Assembly (NCBI GenBank): GCA_013298625.1
Contig: JAAFIF010000018.1
Location: forward strand, 54,551-118,550
DNA from: Myxococcales bacterium
Lineage (GTDB): Bacteria > Myxococcota_A > Polyangia > Polyangiales > Ga0077539
Direction: 5' to 3'
DNA: 64,000 bases
The position numbers were made by a program, and so were the translations under genes. Below the pieces are notes generated by a model. It saw only the letters and a list, made by a program, of their open reading frames with translations, was not told where the DNA came from and did not search any database. Shown piece by piece: positions 18,503 to 26,340 of this stretch. The first letter of the stretch is position 1. Every line of letters starts with the position of its first letter.

Positions 18503-20437
18503 TCACACGGCGCGCGCGTAGAGAAGCGCGAGGTGCCGCGCCGTTCCGACGGCGAGCGAGCGGCCTTGGTCGACCCACGCGAGCGCCGTGCAGCGGTCCT
18601 GCGCGAGCGCGAGATCGAGCTCGTCGAGCACCGCTCCGTCAGCGAGCGACACGATGAGCACGCGCCCCTCGAGGTCGCGGCACGCCATCACGTCCCCCGC
18701 AGAGGCGATCGCCAGCGGCCCCTGCAACAGCAGAGACGCCCGGCGCACCGGCGCTGCGCCAACGTCTTCGCAGCACCACAGCCCGTCCGAAGCGCAGAGC
18801 ACCAACGCGCCAGAGGCAGCGAAGGCGACGGCCTCGACGCCGCGCAGCTCGCACGCCGGCGCAGAGCGCAGCGATCCGTCGTCCATGGCGAACAGCCGAA
18901 GCGCGCCGCTGTTTTGCCGTTGAACCAGCACGCGCCCGTCTGGCGAGAGCGCGAAGCGCGAGTCTCGCGAGGTGTTGTCGCTGTGCTTCCAGAGCACATC
19001 GCCCGTGTTTGGGTCGTAGCGAAGGATTCGCCAGCTCGCGTTGGCCGAAGAATAGTCCGCCGACGATGCAGGGCCCGAGAGCACGTAGTGCGAGGTGCCC
19101 ACGATGGGCGCGACCCACGACGTTGAAAACGTGTGCGGATATTGGTAGGCCGCCTGCAGCGCCTTCGAGTACGGGTGCGCCCCCGGATCGAGCTCGACGC
19201 CGGCGACCGGGTCCCAGAGCCGCACGTCGTTGTAGCTTCCGCGCGTGAGCAGCTGCCCGACGTCGTCGCGGTAGCGCGCGGCGACGATGGGCCGGCGCCC
19301 TTCGAGCTCGCCGAACACCCAGAGCAGCGCTCCGTCGCTGGCGCGCCACGTGCGCACGGTCCCGTCTGCGCTGGTGGTCGCGAACTGCGAGCCGTCCGGC
19401 GCCGCGGCGATCCCCGTGATGGCGCCGCTGTGACCGTCGTGCAGATCCGCTTGCGTACCCGTGCGGCAATCGTGCAGCGCGAGCTCTTTGTACCAGACAG
19501 ACAGCGCGCGCCGACCGTCCGGCGAGTACACGTCGGGCGCGCGCACATCGGGGTCGACCTTGAGCCGGCGATCGTCGAGCACCGACCCGCTGCTCAGATC
19601 GAGCACGAGCTCGCGGCTGCTCTCGACGCTCACCCAAACGCGCGACGCGCCTTCGTCGACGCCGATCGCGCGCACGGCCCGCTTCTGCCGCAGCGTCCAG
19701 CGCGGGGCGGGCGTAGAGCGCTCCAGGCAACGAAGCGTTCCGTCGCGGTGCGCGGCGACGAGAAGGGCGCCCGTGGCCGAGAAGCCGAGCGCGACGACGG
19801 GGTCTCCATCCGCGACGAAGCGCTGCACGATCGCGGCGTCCGACGCCCGCGCCAGCGCGATGTGCCCGTCCGTAGTCGCGTACGCAAAGAACGCTCCGTC
19901 GCTCGTGATCGCGAAGGAAGCGCGCGCGTTGGGCACTCGCTCGGCGCTCCACTCGTTCGAAGCCCCGCGGCGCGCGAGGTACAGCGCGTCGCGGTGCGTG
20001 GCGTAGAGCGCCCACGTGGCGTCTGGAGAAAACCTCGCAGAACGCGTGTACTCGTAGGGCTCGGTCGCGCTCGGGAGCCGCTGCTCGCGACGATCCGCGA
20101 GAGACACCATCGTCGCGCCCGACGACGAGAGCAGCAACGCCCGCGCTCCGTCGTGCGCGATCGCGAAGGCGAGGTTGTCGAGCGAGACGTCGTCGATGCT
20201 GCGCACGAGCCGGCCGTCGCGCGCGTCGAACTCGACGATCGCGCCGAGCTCTTCTTCTGAGTCGCTCGGCGCGGCGAGCACGAAGAATCGCGCGCCATCG
20301 ACAGACCACCGCGTGGCGAGCGCGCGGCCGTACGGGTGCGCAAGCGCGTCGCCGCCGAGCACGTGCGCGAGGCGAAGGGCGCGGGACCGCGCGACCGGCG
20401 CGAGGCGGGCAGGAATCGTTCGAGCGCTCTCGTTCAT
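18503..20437 (-). CDS. WD40-repeat beta-propeller protein
   Basis: A 644 aa protein of repeated ~40-residue units with the WD40 pattern, clearest in GHSGAITGIAAAPDG...TVRTWRASDG near residue 330 and in several LxFSPDG / ALSPDGR elements along the chain. At least one and probably two propellers are present. No enzyme domain, signal peptide or membrane helix is seen, so it is probably a cytosolic scaffold. The ATG at 20437 is preferred over the adjacent GTG at 20440. It ends 3 bp from the convergent permease gene. Confidence 0.8.
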   Translation of the reverse strand: MNESARTIPARLAPVARSRALRLAHVLGGDALAHPYGRALATRWSVDGARFFVLAAPSDSEEELGAIVEFDARDGRLVRSIDDVSLDNLAFAIAHDGARALLLSSSGATMVSLADRREQRLPSATEPYEYTRSARFSPDATWALYATHRDALYLARRGASNEWSAERVPNARASFAITSDGAFFAYATTDGHIALARASDAAIVQRFVADGDPVVALGFSATGALLVAAHRDGTLRCLERSTPAPRWTLRQKRAVRAIGVDEGASRVWVSVESSRELVLDLSSGSVLDDRRLKVDPDVRAPDVYSPDGRRALSVWYKELALHDCRTGTQADLHDGHSGAITGIAAAPDGSQFATTSADGTVRTWRASDGALLWVFGELEGRRPIVAARYRDDVGQLLTRGSYNDVRLWDPVAGVELDPGAHPYSKALQAAYQYPHTFSTSWVAPIVGTSHYVLSGPASSADYSSANASWRILRYDPNTGDVLWKHSDNTSRDSRFALSPDGRVLVQRQNSGALRLFAMDDGSLRSAPACELRGVEAVAFAASGALVLCASDGLWCCEDVGAAPVRRASLLLQGPLAIASAGDVMACRDLEGRVLIVSLADGAVLDELDLALAQDRCTALAWVDQGRSLAVGTARHLALLYARAV

Positions 20438-20522
20438 CACTCGATCATCGCCGCGATCACGGTCGAGGTCGAAGTCTGCGCATGGCCAGGCGCAGCGCGC
20501 TCAGCGCGGTATGCTCGCTTCC

Positions 20523-21140
20523 ATGGTGGACCGCTTCGTCGTTGCATTCGCAGCGTTGGCAACATGGTCGATCCCTGCGACGAGCGCCGCGCAAGCCGCG
20601 GCACCGCGAGGATCCAACGCAGACCCCGCGATCGAGAGCCGCGCCGAGCGCGTCGCGTGGGCCAACCTCGCAGCGCTCGGCGCAGGAGCGCTCACCTACG
20701 GCGCTCCGCTCGCGATCGCGTGGCCGCTCATCCACGACGGCCGCCACGACGCCGATACACGCGATCGCTCGCTGGGCGCGCTCTTCGCCACCACCGCCAT
20801 CGTCTCGCTCGTCGCGATGCCCGCGGCTCACTGGCTCACGGCGCGCGCGATCGGCGGCCGCGGCACCTACGCCGCGACGACCCTCGGAGCGCTCGGCGGC
20901 GCTGCGCTCGGCAGCGTCTCGATCTACTTCGCAGCGGTCAACCCGAGCTGGTTCGCGCCGGTCGCGCCCATGGTGCTGATCCCTGCGCTCGCCATGATCG
21001 GAGCGACCATCGGCAACGAGTGCTCGATGGGTCCCAATGATGCCCGCGCCTCCGAGCCGCGCACGGCAGCGCGGTCGATGCAGCCGGGGCTGATCGCGAC
21101 GCGAGACGCGATGCTCGTGACCCTGGGAGGATCGCTGTGA
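20523..21140 (+). CDS. Exported multi-helix membrane protein of unknown function
   Basis: A 205 aa protein with an N-terminal signal-like segment (MVDRFVVAFAALATWSIPAT), a charged stretch, and four Ala/Gly-rich hydrophobic helices around residues 45-65, 85-105, 118-138 and 143-165. It resembles the next gene in general layout (leader, then four helices), and the two overlap by four bases (GTGA), so they are translationally coupled and probably act together. No family recognised. An ATG 12 bases upstream (20511) is an equally possible start. Confidence 0.65.
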   Translation: MVDRFVVAFAALATWSIPATSAAQAAAPRGSNADPAIESRAERVAWANLAALGAGALTYGAPLAIAWPLIHDGRHDADTRDRSLGALFATTAIVSLVAMPAAHWLTARAIGGRGTYAATTLGALGGAALGSVSIYFAAVNPSWFAPVAPMVLIPALAMIGATIGNECSMGPNDARASEPRTAARSMQPGLIATRDAMLVTLGGSL

Positions 21141-21871
21141 AGCGCGCGAGCTGCTCCGCCTCGACCGCGCTCGCCGTGACGCTCGTCGCCCGCGAGACGC
21201 TCGCGCAGAGCGAGCCGCCGACAGAGCTCACGCCGCGGGTGATCGAAGCACCGGCGGCGACATCGCTGCCCGCCGCGCGAGTGCCGACGCTCGAAGAGCT
21301 TCGCTTCGCTCCAGGGAGCGCCGCGCGCATCGCAGACGAGAACACCACGCGCTTTCGAGCCCGTACGCGCGAGCGGATCCTCTCGGCGACGCTGGCGTCG
21401 ATCGGCGCGGCGGCGATCGGCGGGGGCCTGAGCGCGGGAGGAGCGATGGTTCCGCTGGTGTTGTGCTGGAGCTGCGCGGGACAGACGATCGCCTCGGGCG
21501 CGGTGTTCGGCGCGATGGCGGCGGCGACGGCGTTCTTGATTCCGGCTGCGTATCAGGGGCTGGCGAACCGCTTCGACGCGCGCGGTTCGTACTGGGCGAC
21601 GTTTGCGGGATTCGTCGGCGGCGCCGCGGCTGGCGCGCTGTTCGCGACGCCCATCCTCACGATCCGAGCGATCTCTGCGCCCGTGGCATACACGGTCCTC
21701 GCGACCGCGGCGGTGCTGCCCTTCGTCGGTCAAGCGCTCGGCTACGAGCTCTCTGCGCGGCCGTTGCTCGCTCACGAGACGCCGCGCGCGCCGAGGGCGC
21801 CACAGTGGGCCGCGACGGTCAGCGTCGATGGGCAAGGGGCGACGAGCCTCGTGGTCGCGGGCGTGTTTTGA
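21137..21871 (+). CDS. Membrane protein paired with the preceding gene
   Basis: A 244 aa protein starting with GTG inside the stop region of the previous gene. It has a signal-like N-terminus (ALAVTLVARETLAQ), a Pro/Ala/Glu-rich linker to about residue 70, then four hydrophobic helices (ILSATLASIGAAAIGGGLSA; GAVFGAMAAATAFLIPAAY; ATFAGFVGGAAAGALF; VAYTVLATAAVLPFVG) and a soluble tail of ~45 residues. A diverged copy of its last ~50 codons lies ten kilobases away at 31403-31525, showing that this gene or a paralogue has been copied. Function unknown. Confidence 0.65.
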   Translation: MKRASCSASTALAVTLVARETLAQSEPPTELTPRVIEAPAATSLPAARVPTLEELRFAPGSAARIADENTTRFRARTRERILSATLASIGAAAIGGGLSAGGAMVPLVLCWSCAGQTIASGAVFGAMAAATAFLIPAAYQGLANRFDARGSYWATFAGFVGGAAAGALFATPILTIRAISAPVAYTVLATAAVLPFVGQALGYELSARPLLAHETPRAPRAPQWAATVSVDGQGATSLVVAGVF

Positions 21872-21957
21872 GCAGCAGGCACCGCGTGCGATGCGAGTCC
21901 GAGCGCTCGGCGCCCCGCGCCGCCGTGCGCCGCACGCGCCGCGTCCCGGCGCGCAGC

Positions 21958-22170
21958 GGGGACGGTGTTCAATAGTTCAAGAAACCGGGATAACCCGGCG
22001 AAATCCCGCGGCGGGAGCTGCCGTGCCCACATGAACGGCAGGGACGGTGTTCGATCGATCGGCGGCTGGACCTTTGGGGCTCTCGCAGACGGGCTCGTCC
22101 CACGAGCAGCGGCGCGCGCAGTAAACTCGCGGGGTTATCCCGGTCTCTTGAACTATTGAACACCGTCCCC
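21958..22170. mobile_element. 213-bp MITE/REPIN-like element with 43-bp terminal inverted repeats
   Basis: The left end begins GGGGACGGTGTTCAATAG and the right end is its reverse complement. The first 24 bases match perfectly and the next 19 with two mismatches, so the termini are ~43-bp inverted repeats. The ~127-bp interior codes for nothing convincing and contains another partial GGGACGGTGTTC at about 22041. The end sequence is of the type carried by REP/RAYT-associated and other non-autonomous elements, to my recollection. No target duplication is evident. The right end abuts a histidine-kinase relic, suggesting insertion into or next to that gene. Confidence 0.8.
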
Positions 22171-22287
22171 GAGCGCCTCGGCCTCGCGATCGTCGCCAGC
22201 ATCGTGGTGAAGCGCTGGGGCGAGCTCTCGCTCGAGCGTTCTCCGCGCGGAGGACTGCGCGTGCCCCTGCGGCTCCCGCGGGAGTGA
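22171..22287 (+). pseudogene. 3' relic of a sensor histidine kinase
   Basis: Directly after the element's right end an open frame reads RLGLAIVASIVVKRWGELSL, then GGLRVPLRLP and a stop at 22285-22287. This is the G2-box and C-terminal strand pattern of HATPase domains (GLGLAIV...GG-LRLP). There is no start, no H-box and no remaining N-terminal domain, since the MITE lies immediately 5' of it. I read it as the last 38 codons of a truncated kinase. Identification is by eye from a short segment. Confidence 0.55.
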
Positions 22288-22338
22288 CCGTCGCGCACTG
22301 ACTGAACAGACGCTGGGTACACTCGCAGGCCATCGAGC

Positions 22339-23496
22339 ATGAAGCCGCGCGTACGACGACCGAAGTCCACGATCACCTCGCACAAGAAGGCGCTCGGCGA
22401 GGCTGTGCCCGACGGACTCCCCAGCAGCGTTCGCGCGTTCTACGGAAAGACCGACGGCCTCGTCGTCGAGCTCGACGTCGACGGGGTCACCGAAGAGTCT
22501 CGCATCGCCTCGCTGGACGAGATGTTCGCCGGTGATTTCTCAGCTCCGATCGCGCACAAGAGCGCCGAGGTTCCGACCGACGCCATGAGCGAGGGGCCCT
22601 TCTGCGACGAGCTGTACTCGCCCGAGATCGACGTCGCGAACAAGCGCGACCTCGCGAGGGTCAACCTCCTCTTGCGCTTGAAGCTCGTCGCGCGAATCCC
22701 AGGAGAATCCGCGGCGATCGCGGTAGACCTGTACACGAGAAGCGACGCGCCGAAGCTCTACTACGTCCAAGACGCGCGCCAGGCCTGGCCGCTGGACCTC
22801 GCGTTCGAGGCCTTCGTCGTGCTGTTTCAGAAGTACGGCACGCGCCGCTGGTACTTCGCGTTTCTCGACGCCGAGGCAGGGCGGGAGATGAACATCGACC
22901 TGGGCGCGGAGTTCGACGCGAGCATGGCTCCCTTCGACGACGACTCCGTGCCCGTGCTTCGAAAGCGCATTCGCCCTGTGAATCCAGCGGCGCCGGCGCG
23001 AGCGCGCTCCGCCAAGGGCGAGCCCGTCGAGCCGAGAGCCTCGGAGCCAGACACCGAAGCGTCCATCGAGCGTTGGTGGCGCGCCGTGCCTGACCTCGGC
23101 GCGCCGTTCCTCAAAGACTCGTGGCAGCGCGACGTGGACCTGCTGCTCGCTCGCGGCGCGGCGGCGGTGGGCGAAGCGCGAGCGCTCGAGCTCGTGACAA
23201 GCGGTCTCCGCGCGGCGATGAAGAAGCCTCCGACGGGCTTCGTGTGGGCGTTTCACAGCAAGAAGGAGGCGGCCCTGATCGCGGCGCCGAACCTCACGGA
23301 CAAAGAGATCGTCCAGCTCGTCGATTGGATGTTCATCGCACCCGAAGCGATCGTGGTGCTCGCGCGTCGCCGGGGGTGGGGCGCCGCGAAGCTCCGCGCG
23401 CTCTCGAAGGCCACTGAGCACGGTGTCTTCGAGAAGGCTCGAATCACGCCCCGGACGAGCGAGGCGTTCGCTGCGGCCGCGGAGCAGATGAAGTGA
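22339..23496 (+). CDS. SUKH-like N-terminal domain protein of unknown function
   Basis: A 385 aa protein. The N-terminal ~170 residues resemble the SMI1/KNR4 fold: LPSSVRAFYGKTDGLVVEL at about 27-45, an IASLDEMFAGDF element, and a final FVVLFQKYGTRRWYF. A Pro/Ala/Glu-rich linker follows near residue 220, then a helical C-terminal domain (KDSWQRDVDLLLARGAAAV...LTDKEIVQLVDWMF...VLARRRGWGAAKLRALS) that I do not recognise. SUKH domains are often immunity proteins, but no toxin neighbour is seen. The ATG at 22339 lies 52 bp after the kinase relic. Cytosolic by composition. Confidence 0.7.
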   Translation: MKPRVRRPKSTITSHKKALGEAVPDGLPSSVRAFYGKTDGLVVELDVDGVTEESRIASLDEMFAGDFSAPIAHKSAEVPTDAMSEGPFCDELYSPEIDVANKRDLARVNLLLRLKLVARIPGESAAIAVDLYTRSDAPKLYYVQDARQAWPLDLAFEAFVVLFQKYGTRRWYFAFLDAEAGREMNIDLGAEFDASMAPFDDDSVPVLRKRIRPVNPAAPARARSAKGEPVEPRASEPDTEASIERWWRAVPDLGAPFLKDSWQRDVDLLLARGAAAVGEARALELVTSGLRAAMKKPPTGFVWAFHSKKEAALIAAPNLTDKEIVQLVDWMFIAPEAIVVLARRRGWGAAKLRALSKATEHGVFEKARITPRTSEAFAAAAEQMK

Positions 23497-23696
23497 TCCA
23501 GGGCCCCGCTGCCGCGCGGCGGGTGCGCATGCAGTGTCTTTGGCGGCGGTGAAGCTCGACGCGGCAGGTGCTGAGTACATCGCGCACCCCCGTCGGCTCT
23601 TCGCGGCGGACACCGAGCACGAAGAGGAGGTTCGCGGCGTCGCGGCGGGTTGCAGGGACGCGCGAGCTGCGGGAGATCCTCGACGCGCGGTAGCGC

Positions 23697-23915
23697 GTGT
23701 CCGAGTCGTGGCTCGCCGACGAGCGCAGGAAGTTCATCGCGAAGCCGAGCGCAGCGTTCGACGCGTGGCAGCGAGGCGACGATCCGGCGCCCGGCGGCCG
23801 TGCCGAGCCACTGCCCATGAGCGTGAGCGAGGCGGTGACGATGGGCTTGGACGTTCGAGGAGTGACGACGGCTGAGGCGCTCGCGCGTGAGATCGTGGCG
23901 GGGCTGGGAGGCTAG
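23697..23915 (+). CDS. Small ORF of uncertain reality, possibly a gene fragment
   Basis: A 72-residue frame from a GTG, beginning SESWLADERRKFIAKPSAAFD and ending TTAEALAREIVAGLGG. The same frame-neighbour upstream (about 23553-23693) reads into a TAG directly before it with the tail RELREILDAR, so this may be the 3' part of a gene broken by a stop. It ends exactly where the first copy of the dispersed repeat starts. Amphipathic helical composition, no recognised domain. Either a real small protein or an eroding remnant. Confidence 0.35.
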   Translation: MSESWLADERRKFIAKPSAAFDAWQRGDDPAPGGRAEPLPMSVSEAVTMGLDVRGVTTAEALAREIVAGLGG

Positions 23916-24011
23916 GACACCCAACGGCTCTCGGCGACCCGATCGCCCGTTGCCTCGTCTTCGCCCTCGGCCCCGCATCGTGCGTTCACCGCTGTTTTCA
24001 CAGGCGATGCT
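23915..24011. repeat. Dispersed repeat, copy 1 (internally deleted)
   Basis: Begins GGACACCCAACGG and continues through the core GATCGCCCGTTGCCTCGTCT to the end GCGATGCTG. It matches copies at 26161 and 29238 closely, but lacks their central TCGAGCGCTCGGCGGCG segment. It lies between a small ORF fragment and an AAA-type pseudogene. Confidence 0.75.
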
Positions 24012-24021
24012 GCGTCGGCAG

Positions 24022-24371
24022 ATCTTGCTGCGCGACCGCGGGGCGCTCGACGGCGCTGCGTAGCGGCCAGACGAGCGCCAAGCGTTCTTCGCGGAGATGC
24101 ACGGCAGCTACGAGCATCGAGCCCACCCGCGACGACACGGTGATCTTCTTCGTGTCTGCCGCGGTGGGCGGCAGCTCGATCGAGGGCAACGACCCCGTGC
24201 GCAACGAGGCGCGCGAGGCGGCCGGCTCGCTCGAGCGCAAGCGGCGCGCTGTGGGCGCGGCACCCGCGGTTCCTTCTCGTCCCGCACAATCCGTCATTCG
24301 TGAAGAAGAACATGTTCGGCCTCGCGGCGCTCGAGAGCATCGTCGCGCAGCAAGATCGCGAGAGGCGCTGA
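24022..24371 (+). pseudogene. Broken AAA_28-like NTP-binding protein
   Basis: Three consecutive reading frames read as one protein: first RDRGALDGAA, then a TAG at 24061 where the family usually has a Tyr (DRGTxDGAAYWP), then RPDERQAFFAEMHGSY. A shift near 24113 leads to IEPTRDDTVIFFVSAAVGG and GNDPVRNEAREA, and a second shift near 24245 to LWARHPRFLLVPHNPSF, KKNMFGLAALES and a stop at 24369-24371. The DRG-LDGAA and HP-F..V segments match the C-terminal half of AAA_28-type ATPases. The P-loop half is missing; repeat copy 1 stands in its place. Confidence 0.6.
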
Positions 24372-24490
24372 ATGAAGTGCTCGACGCGCGCAACGCGTGA
24401 AAAGTGAAAGACGACCTCGATGATTGCGAAGATCTCGATCGCAGGTGACACTCAGCAATCGAACTCCAACCGTAGAGGGGAATGCTCATC

Positions 24491-25633
24491 ATGCGAAAGG
24501 TCAAATTGCGCGTGTGCGCTGCGTTTGCGGCGTGCTCGATGTTGGTGGCGTGCGATCCGCCGGGTTCGATGTCCGACGCGGCGCCAGACCAAGTCGATGG
24601 AGCCGCATCGGATGTGATGCACGGCGATTCCATGGCGGATGTGGCTCCAGATATCGCTGATGCGACCAGCGACGCGACGGAATCAGGCAGCGACGCGGCG
24701 GACTCCATGAGCGACGCGGCGGACTCCATGAGCGACGCGGCGGACTCCATGAGCGACGCGGCGGACTCCATGAGCGACGCGGCGGACTCCATGAGCGACG
24801 CGGCGGACTCCATGAGCGACGCATCAGACGCGATGATCGTCGATAGCACGCCCGCGATCGAAGCAGGCTCCGGGCGCCCGGCGTCCACGTGCTCGATGAC
24901 GCCGATCGTGGTGCCTGCGGGTGCGACGATGACGATTCCGGTTACGACGACGCTCGCGCCGTCGGGAGTGGCGTTTCCGTACTTTGCGTGCGATCTCGGG
25001 GTGAGTCCGCACCCGTCCTCGATCGCGCAATCTGCGCGCTTCACGTTGAGCGCCCCTTCGCAGGTGACGGTGTACAAGACACACAGTTCAATTGGGTATG
25101 CGATGGCCTTTGGGATCGCGACAGACTGCGCTTCTGCGGCTCCGACGTGCATCCAATCGACGCCGTACCCGGGGATCATTTCGCGCGTACTCGCGGCGGG
25201 AACCTACGAGATCCAGTCCCAGATCGTCGGCACTCTGAACGTGATCGTCGAGCCACCCGCACCTGCTCCGACCAACACCACGTGCGCGACAGCGATCCCG
25301 CTCGCGTCGGCAACGCTGACCTCGATCGGGCCCCGCGTGACCGACACGAACTCACGTTTTCTCTCGTGGCGCTCCGCGGATAGGCCCGGCATCAGCGGCG
25401 GTTACAATCTGCGCGTCGTGTCGCCCACGACCAATGGCTCGGCCACGTTCGTCTTGCGCGCGGGGTGCGGGGCGGGCGCGCCCGAGGCGTTCCGGTGGCG
25501 GGCCGGGTATCTCATCGGCGCGCACATTGAGCCTGGCTTGGTGATCGAAGGCTTGTCGCCGAACACAAACTACGTGCTCGAAGTGAGCGCCATCAGCATC
25601 GGCGCGCAGATCCAGGTGGCGCTCTCTCCGTAG
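24491..25633 (+). CDS. Putative lipoprotein with a 7-residue tandem repeat stalk
   Basis: A 380 aa protein with lipoprotein signal RVCAAFAACSMLVAC. The mature part starts with an Asp/Ala/Ser-rich stalk that includes six copies of AADSMSD, then a C-terminal ~260-residue domain with paired features (TPIVVPAGATMTIPVTTTL; TFVLRAGCGAGAPEAF; LSPNTNYVLEVSA) typical of beta-sandwich exported domains. Start choice: an AGAGGGGA site lies about 9 bases before the ATG at 24491, whereas it would be almost in contact with the ATG at 24482. Probably an envelope surface protein; binding partner unknown. Confidence 0.75.
   Translation: MRKVKLRVCAAFAACSMLVACDPPGSMSDAAPDQVDGAASDVMHGDSMADVAPDIADATSDATESGSDAADSMSDAADSMSDAADSMSDAADSMSDAADSMSDAADSMSDASDAMIVDSTPAIEAGSGRPASTCSMTPIVVPAGATMTIPVTTTLAPSGVAFPYFACDLGVSPHPSSIAQSARFTLSAPSQVTVYKTHSSIGYAMAFGIATDCASAAPTCIQSTPYPGIISRVLAAGTYEIQSQIVGTLNVIVEPPAPAPTNTTCATAIPLASATLTSIGPRVTDTNSRFLSWRSADRPGISGGYNLRVVSPTTNGSATFVLRAGCGAGAPEAFRWRAGYLIGAHIEPGLVIEGLSPNTNYVLEVSAISIGAQIQVALSP
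24695..24820 (+). repeat. Six perfect tandem copies of a 21-bp unit
   Basis: The unit GCGGCGGACTCCATGAGCGA plus C repeats six times without a mismatch, encoding (AADSMSD)6 in the lipoprotein stalk. Perfect identity at the DNA level points to recent slippage expansion, so copy number may vary between strains. Confidence 0.9.
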
Positions 25634-25636
25634 CTC

Positions 25637-26097
25637 TCACAGCACGCGATACAGATCCGCCTCGAGATAGTCCCCCTCGGTAAACGCACGGATCCGCGTG
25701 TGGTCTGCGGGCGAGCCCTTCGCGTTGAGCAGCAGCGACCAGCGCTTCGCCTTGCGCGCGCTGTCGCTCACGGTCTCGGCGAACATCGCGCGCGTGATGT
25801 GGCTCAAGCACGACTCCGCGAGATACAATCCACCGGGCGCGACCAGCGTGAGCGAGGCGTTGTGCAGCGTGGGGTACGCCTCGATCGCCTTGGGCACGCT
25901 CGATGCGCGCGAGGCGAAGCTCGGCGGATCGGCGATCACCAGGCCGAAGCGCGCGCGGTTCTTCGTGAGCGTCGCGAGGTGCTTCCACGCGTCGTTGCAC
26001 GCCGCGCGGTGGATGGACGTATCGAGGGAGGCGATGCCGCGCCCGCGACTGGCATCGCAGATGACCGGAGAGGTTCGGGTGATGGAACGACCGTTGA
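25637..26097 (-). pseudogene. 3' part of an RlmI-like rRNA methyltransferase
   Basis: The minus strand reads continuously from about 26097 to a stop at 25637: CDASRGRGIASLD, HRAACNDAWKHLATLTKN, RFGLVIADPPSFASRAS, LVAPGGLYLAESCLSH and GDYLEADLYRVL. The DPPSF motif and the following layout are those of class I SAM-dependent 23S rRNA (cytosine-C5)-methyltransferases of the RlmI type. The N-terminal PUA-like part and SAM motif I are absent; instead a palindromic element copy begins at 26098. An ATG internal to the relic gives a 100-codon ORF (25637-25939), but that would lack any SAM site. Confidence 0.7.
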
Positions 26098-26157
26098 ATT
26101 CAAGTCAAACCACTGCCGCGCACCGGGAAAACTACGAACCCCTGGCGCGGTAGTGGG
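26098..26157. mobile_element. Small palindromic element, copy A
   Basis: Contains CAAGTCAAACCACTGCCGCG with CACCGG following, and on the other side GGCGCGGTAGTGG, giving a hairpin CCACTGCCGCGC / GCGCGGTAGTGG with one mismatch. The left 28 bases are shared almost exactly with copy B at 27733. It directly truncates the rRNA-methyltransferase relic and abuts dispersed-repeat copy 2. Confidence 0.65.
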
Positions 26158-26160
26158 CTA

Positions 26161-26270
26161 GGATAACCAACGGTGGTCGGTCGAGCGCTCGGCGGCGGTG
26201 GGCGCCCCGATCGCCCGTTGCTTCGTCTTCGCCCTCGGCCCCGCATCGTGCGTCCGCCGCTGTTGTTGCC
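26161..26270. repeat. Dispersed repeat, copy 2
   Basis: Starts GGATAACCAACGG, then GGTCGAGCGCTCGGCGGCGG, and a core matching copies 1 and 3 (GATCGCCCGTTGCTTCGTCT, CCCTCGGCCCCGCATCGTGC). It sits between palindromic element copy A and the 3' end of the HipA-like gene. The rest of the gap to 26340 holds nothing I can identify. Confidence 0.75.
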
Positions 26271-26340
26271 GCTGACAGTGCACAGCGAGCAGCCGCTGAG
26301 CTGTTCGTCGGGTTGCTCCCGATCGAGAGCGCCGCGCTGC

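Noticed and set aside
24695..24820. Possible CRISPR array
   Set aside because: The repeats are contiguous 21-bp units without spacers and lie in frame inside a lipoprotein gene.
25637..25939. The 100-codon ORF as a complete small methyltransferase
   Set aside because: Reading continues upstream in frame into more of the same fold and it lacks a SAM site, so it is the tail of a truncated gene.
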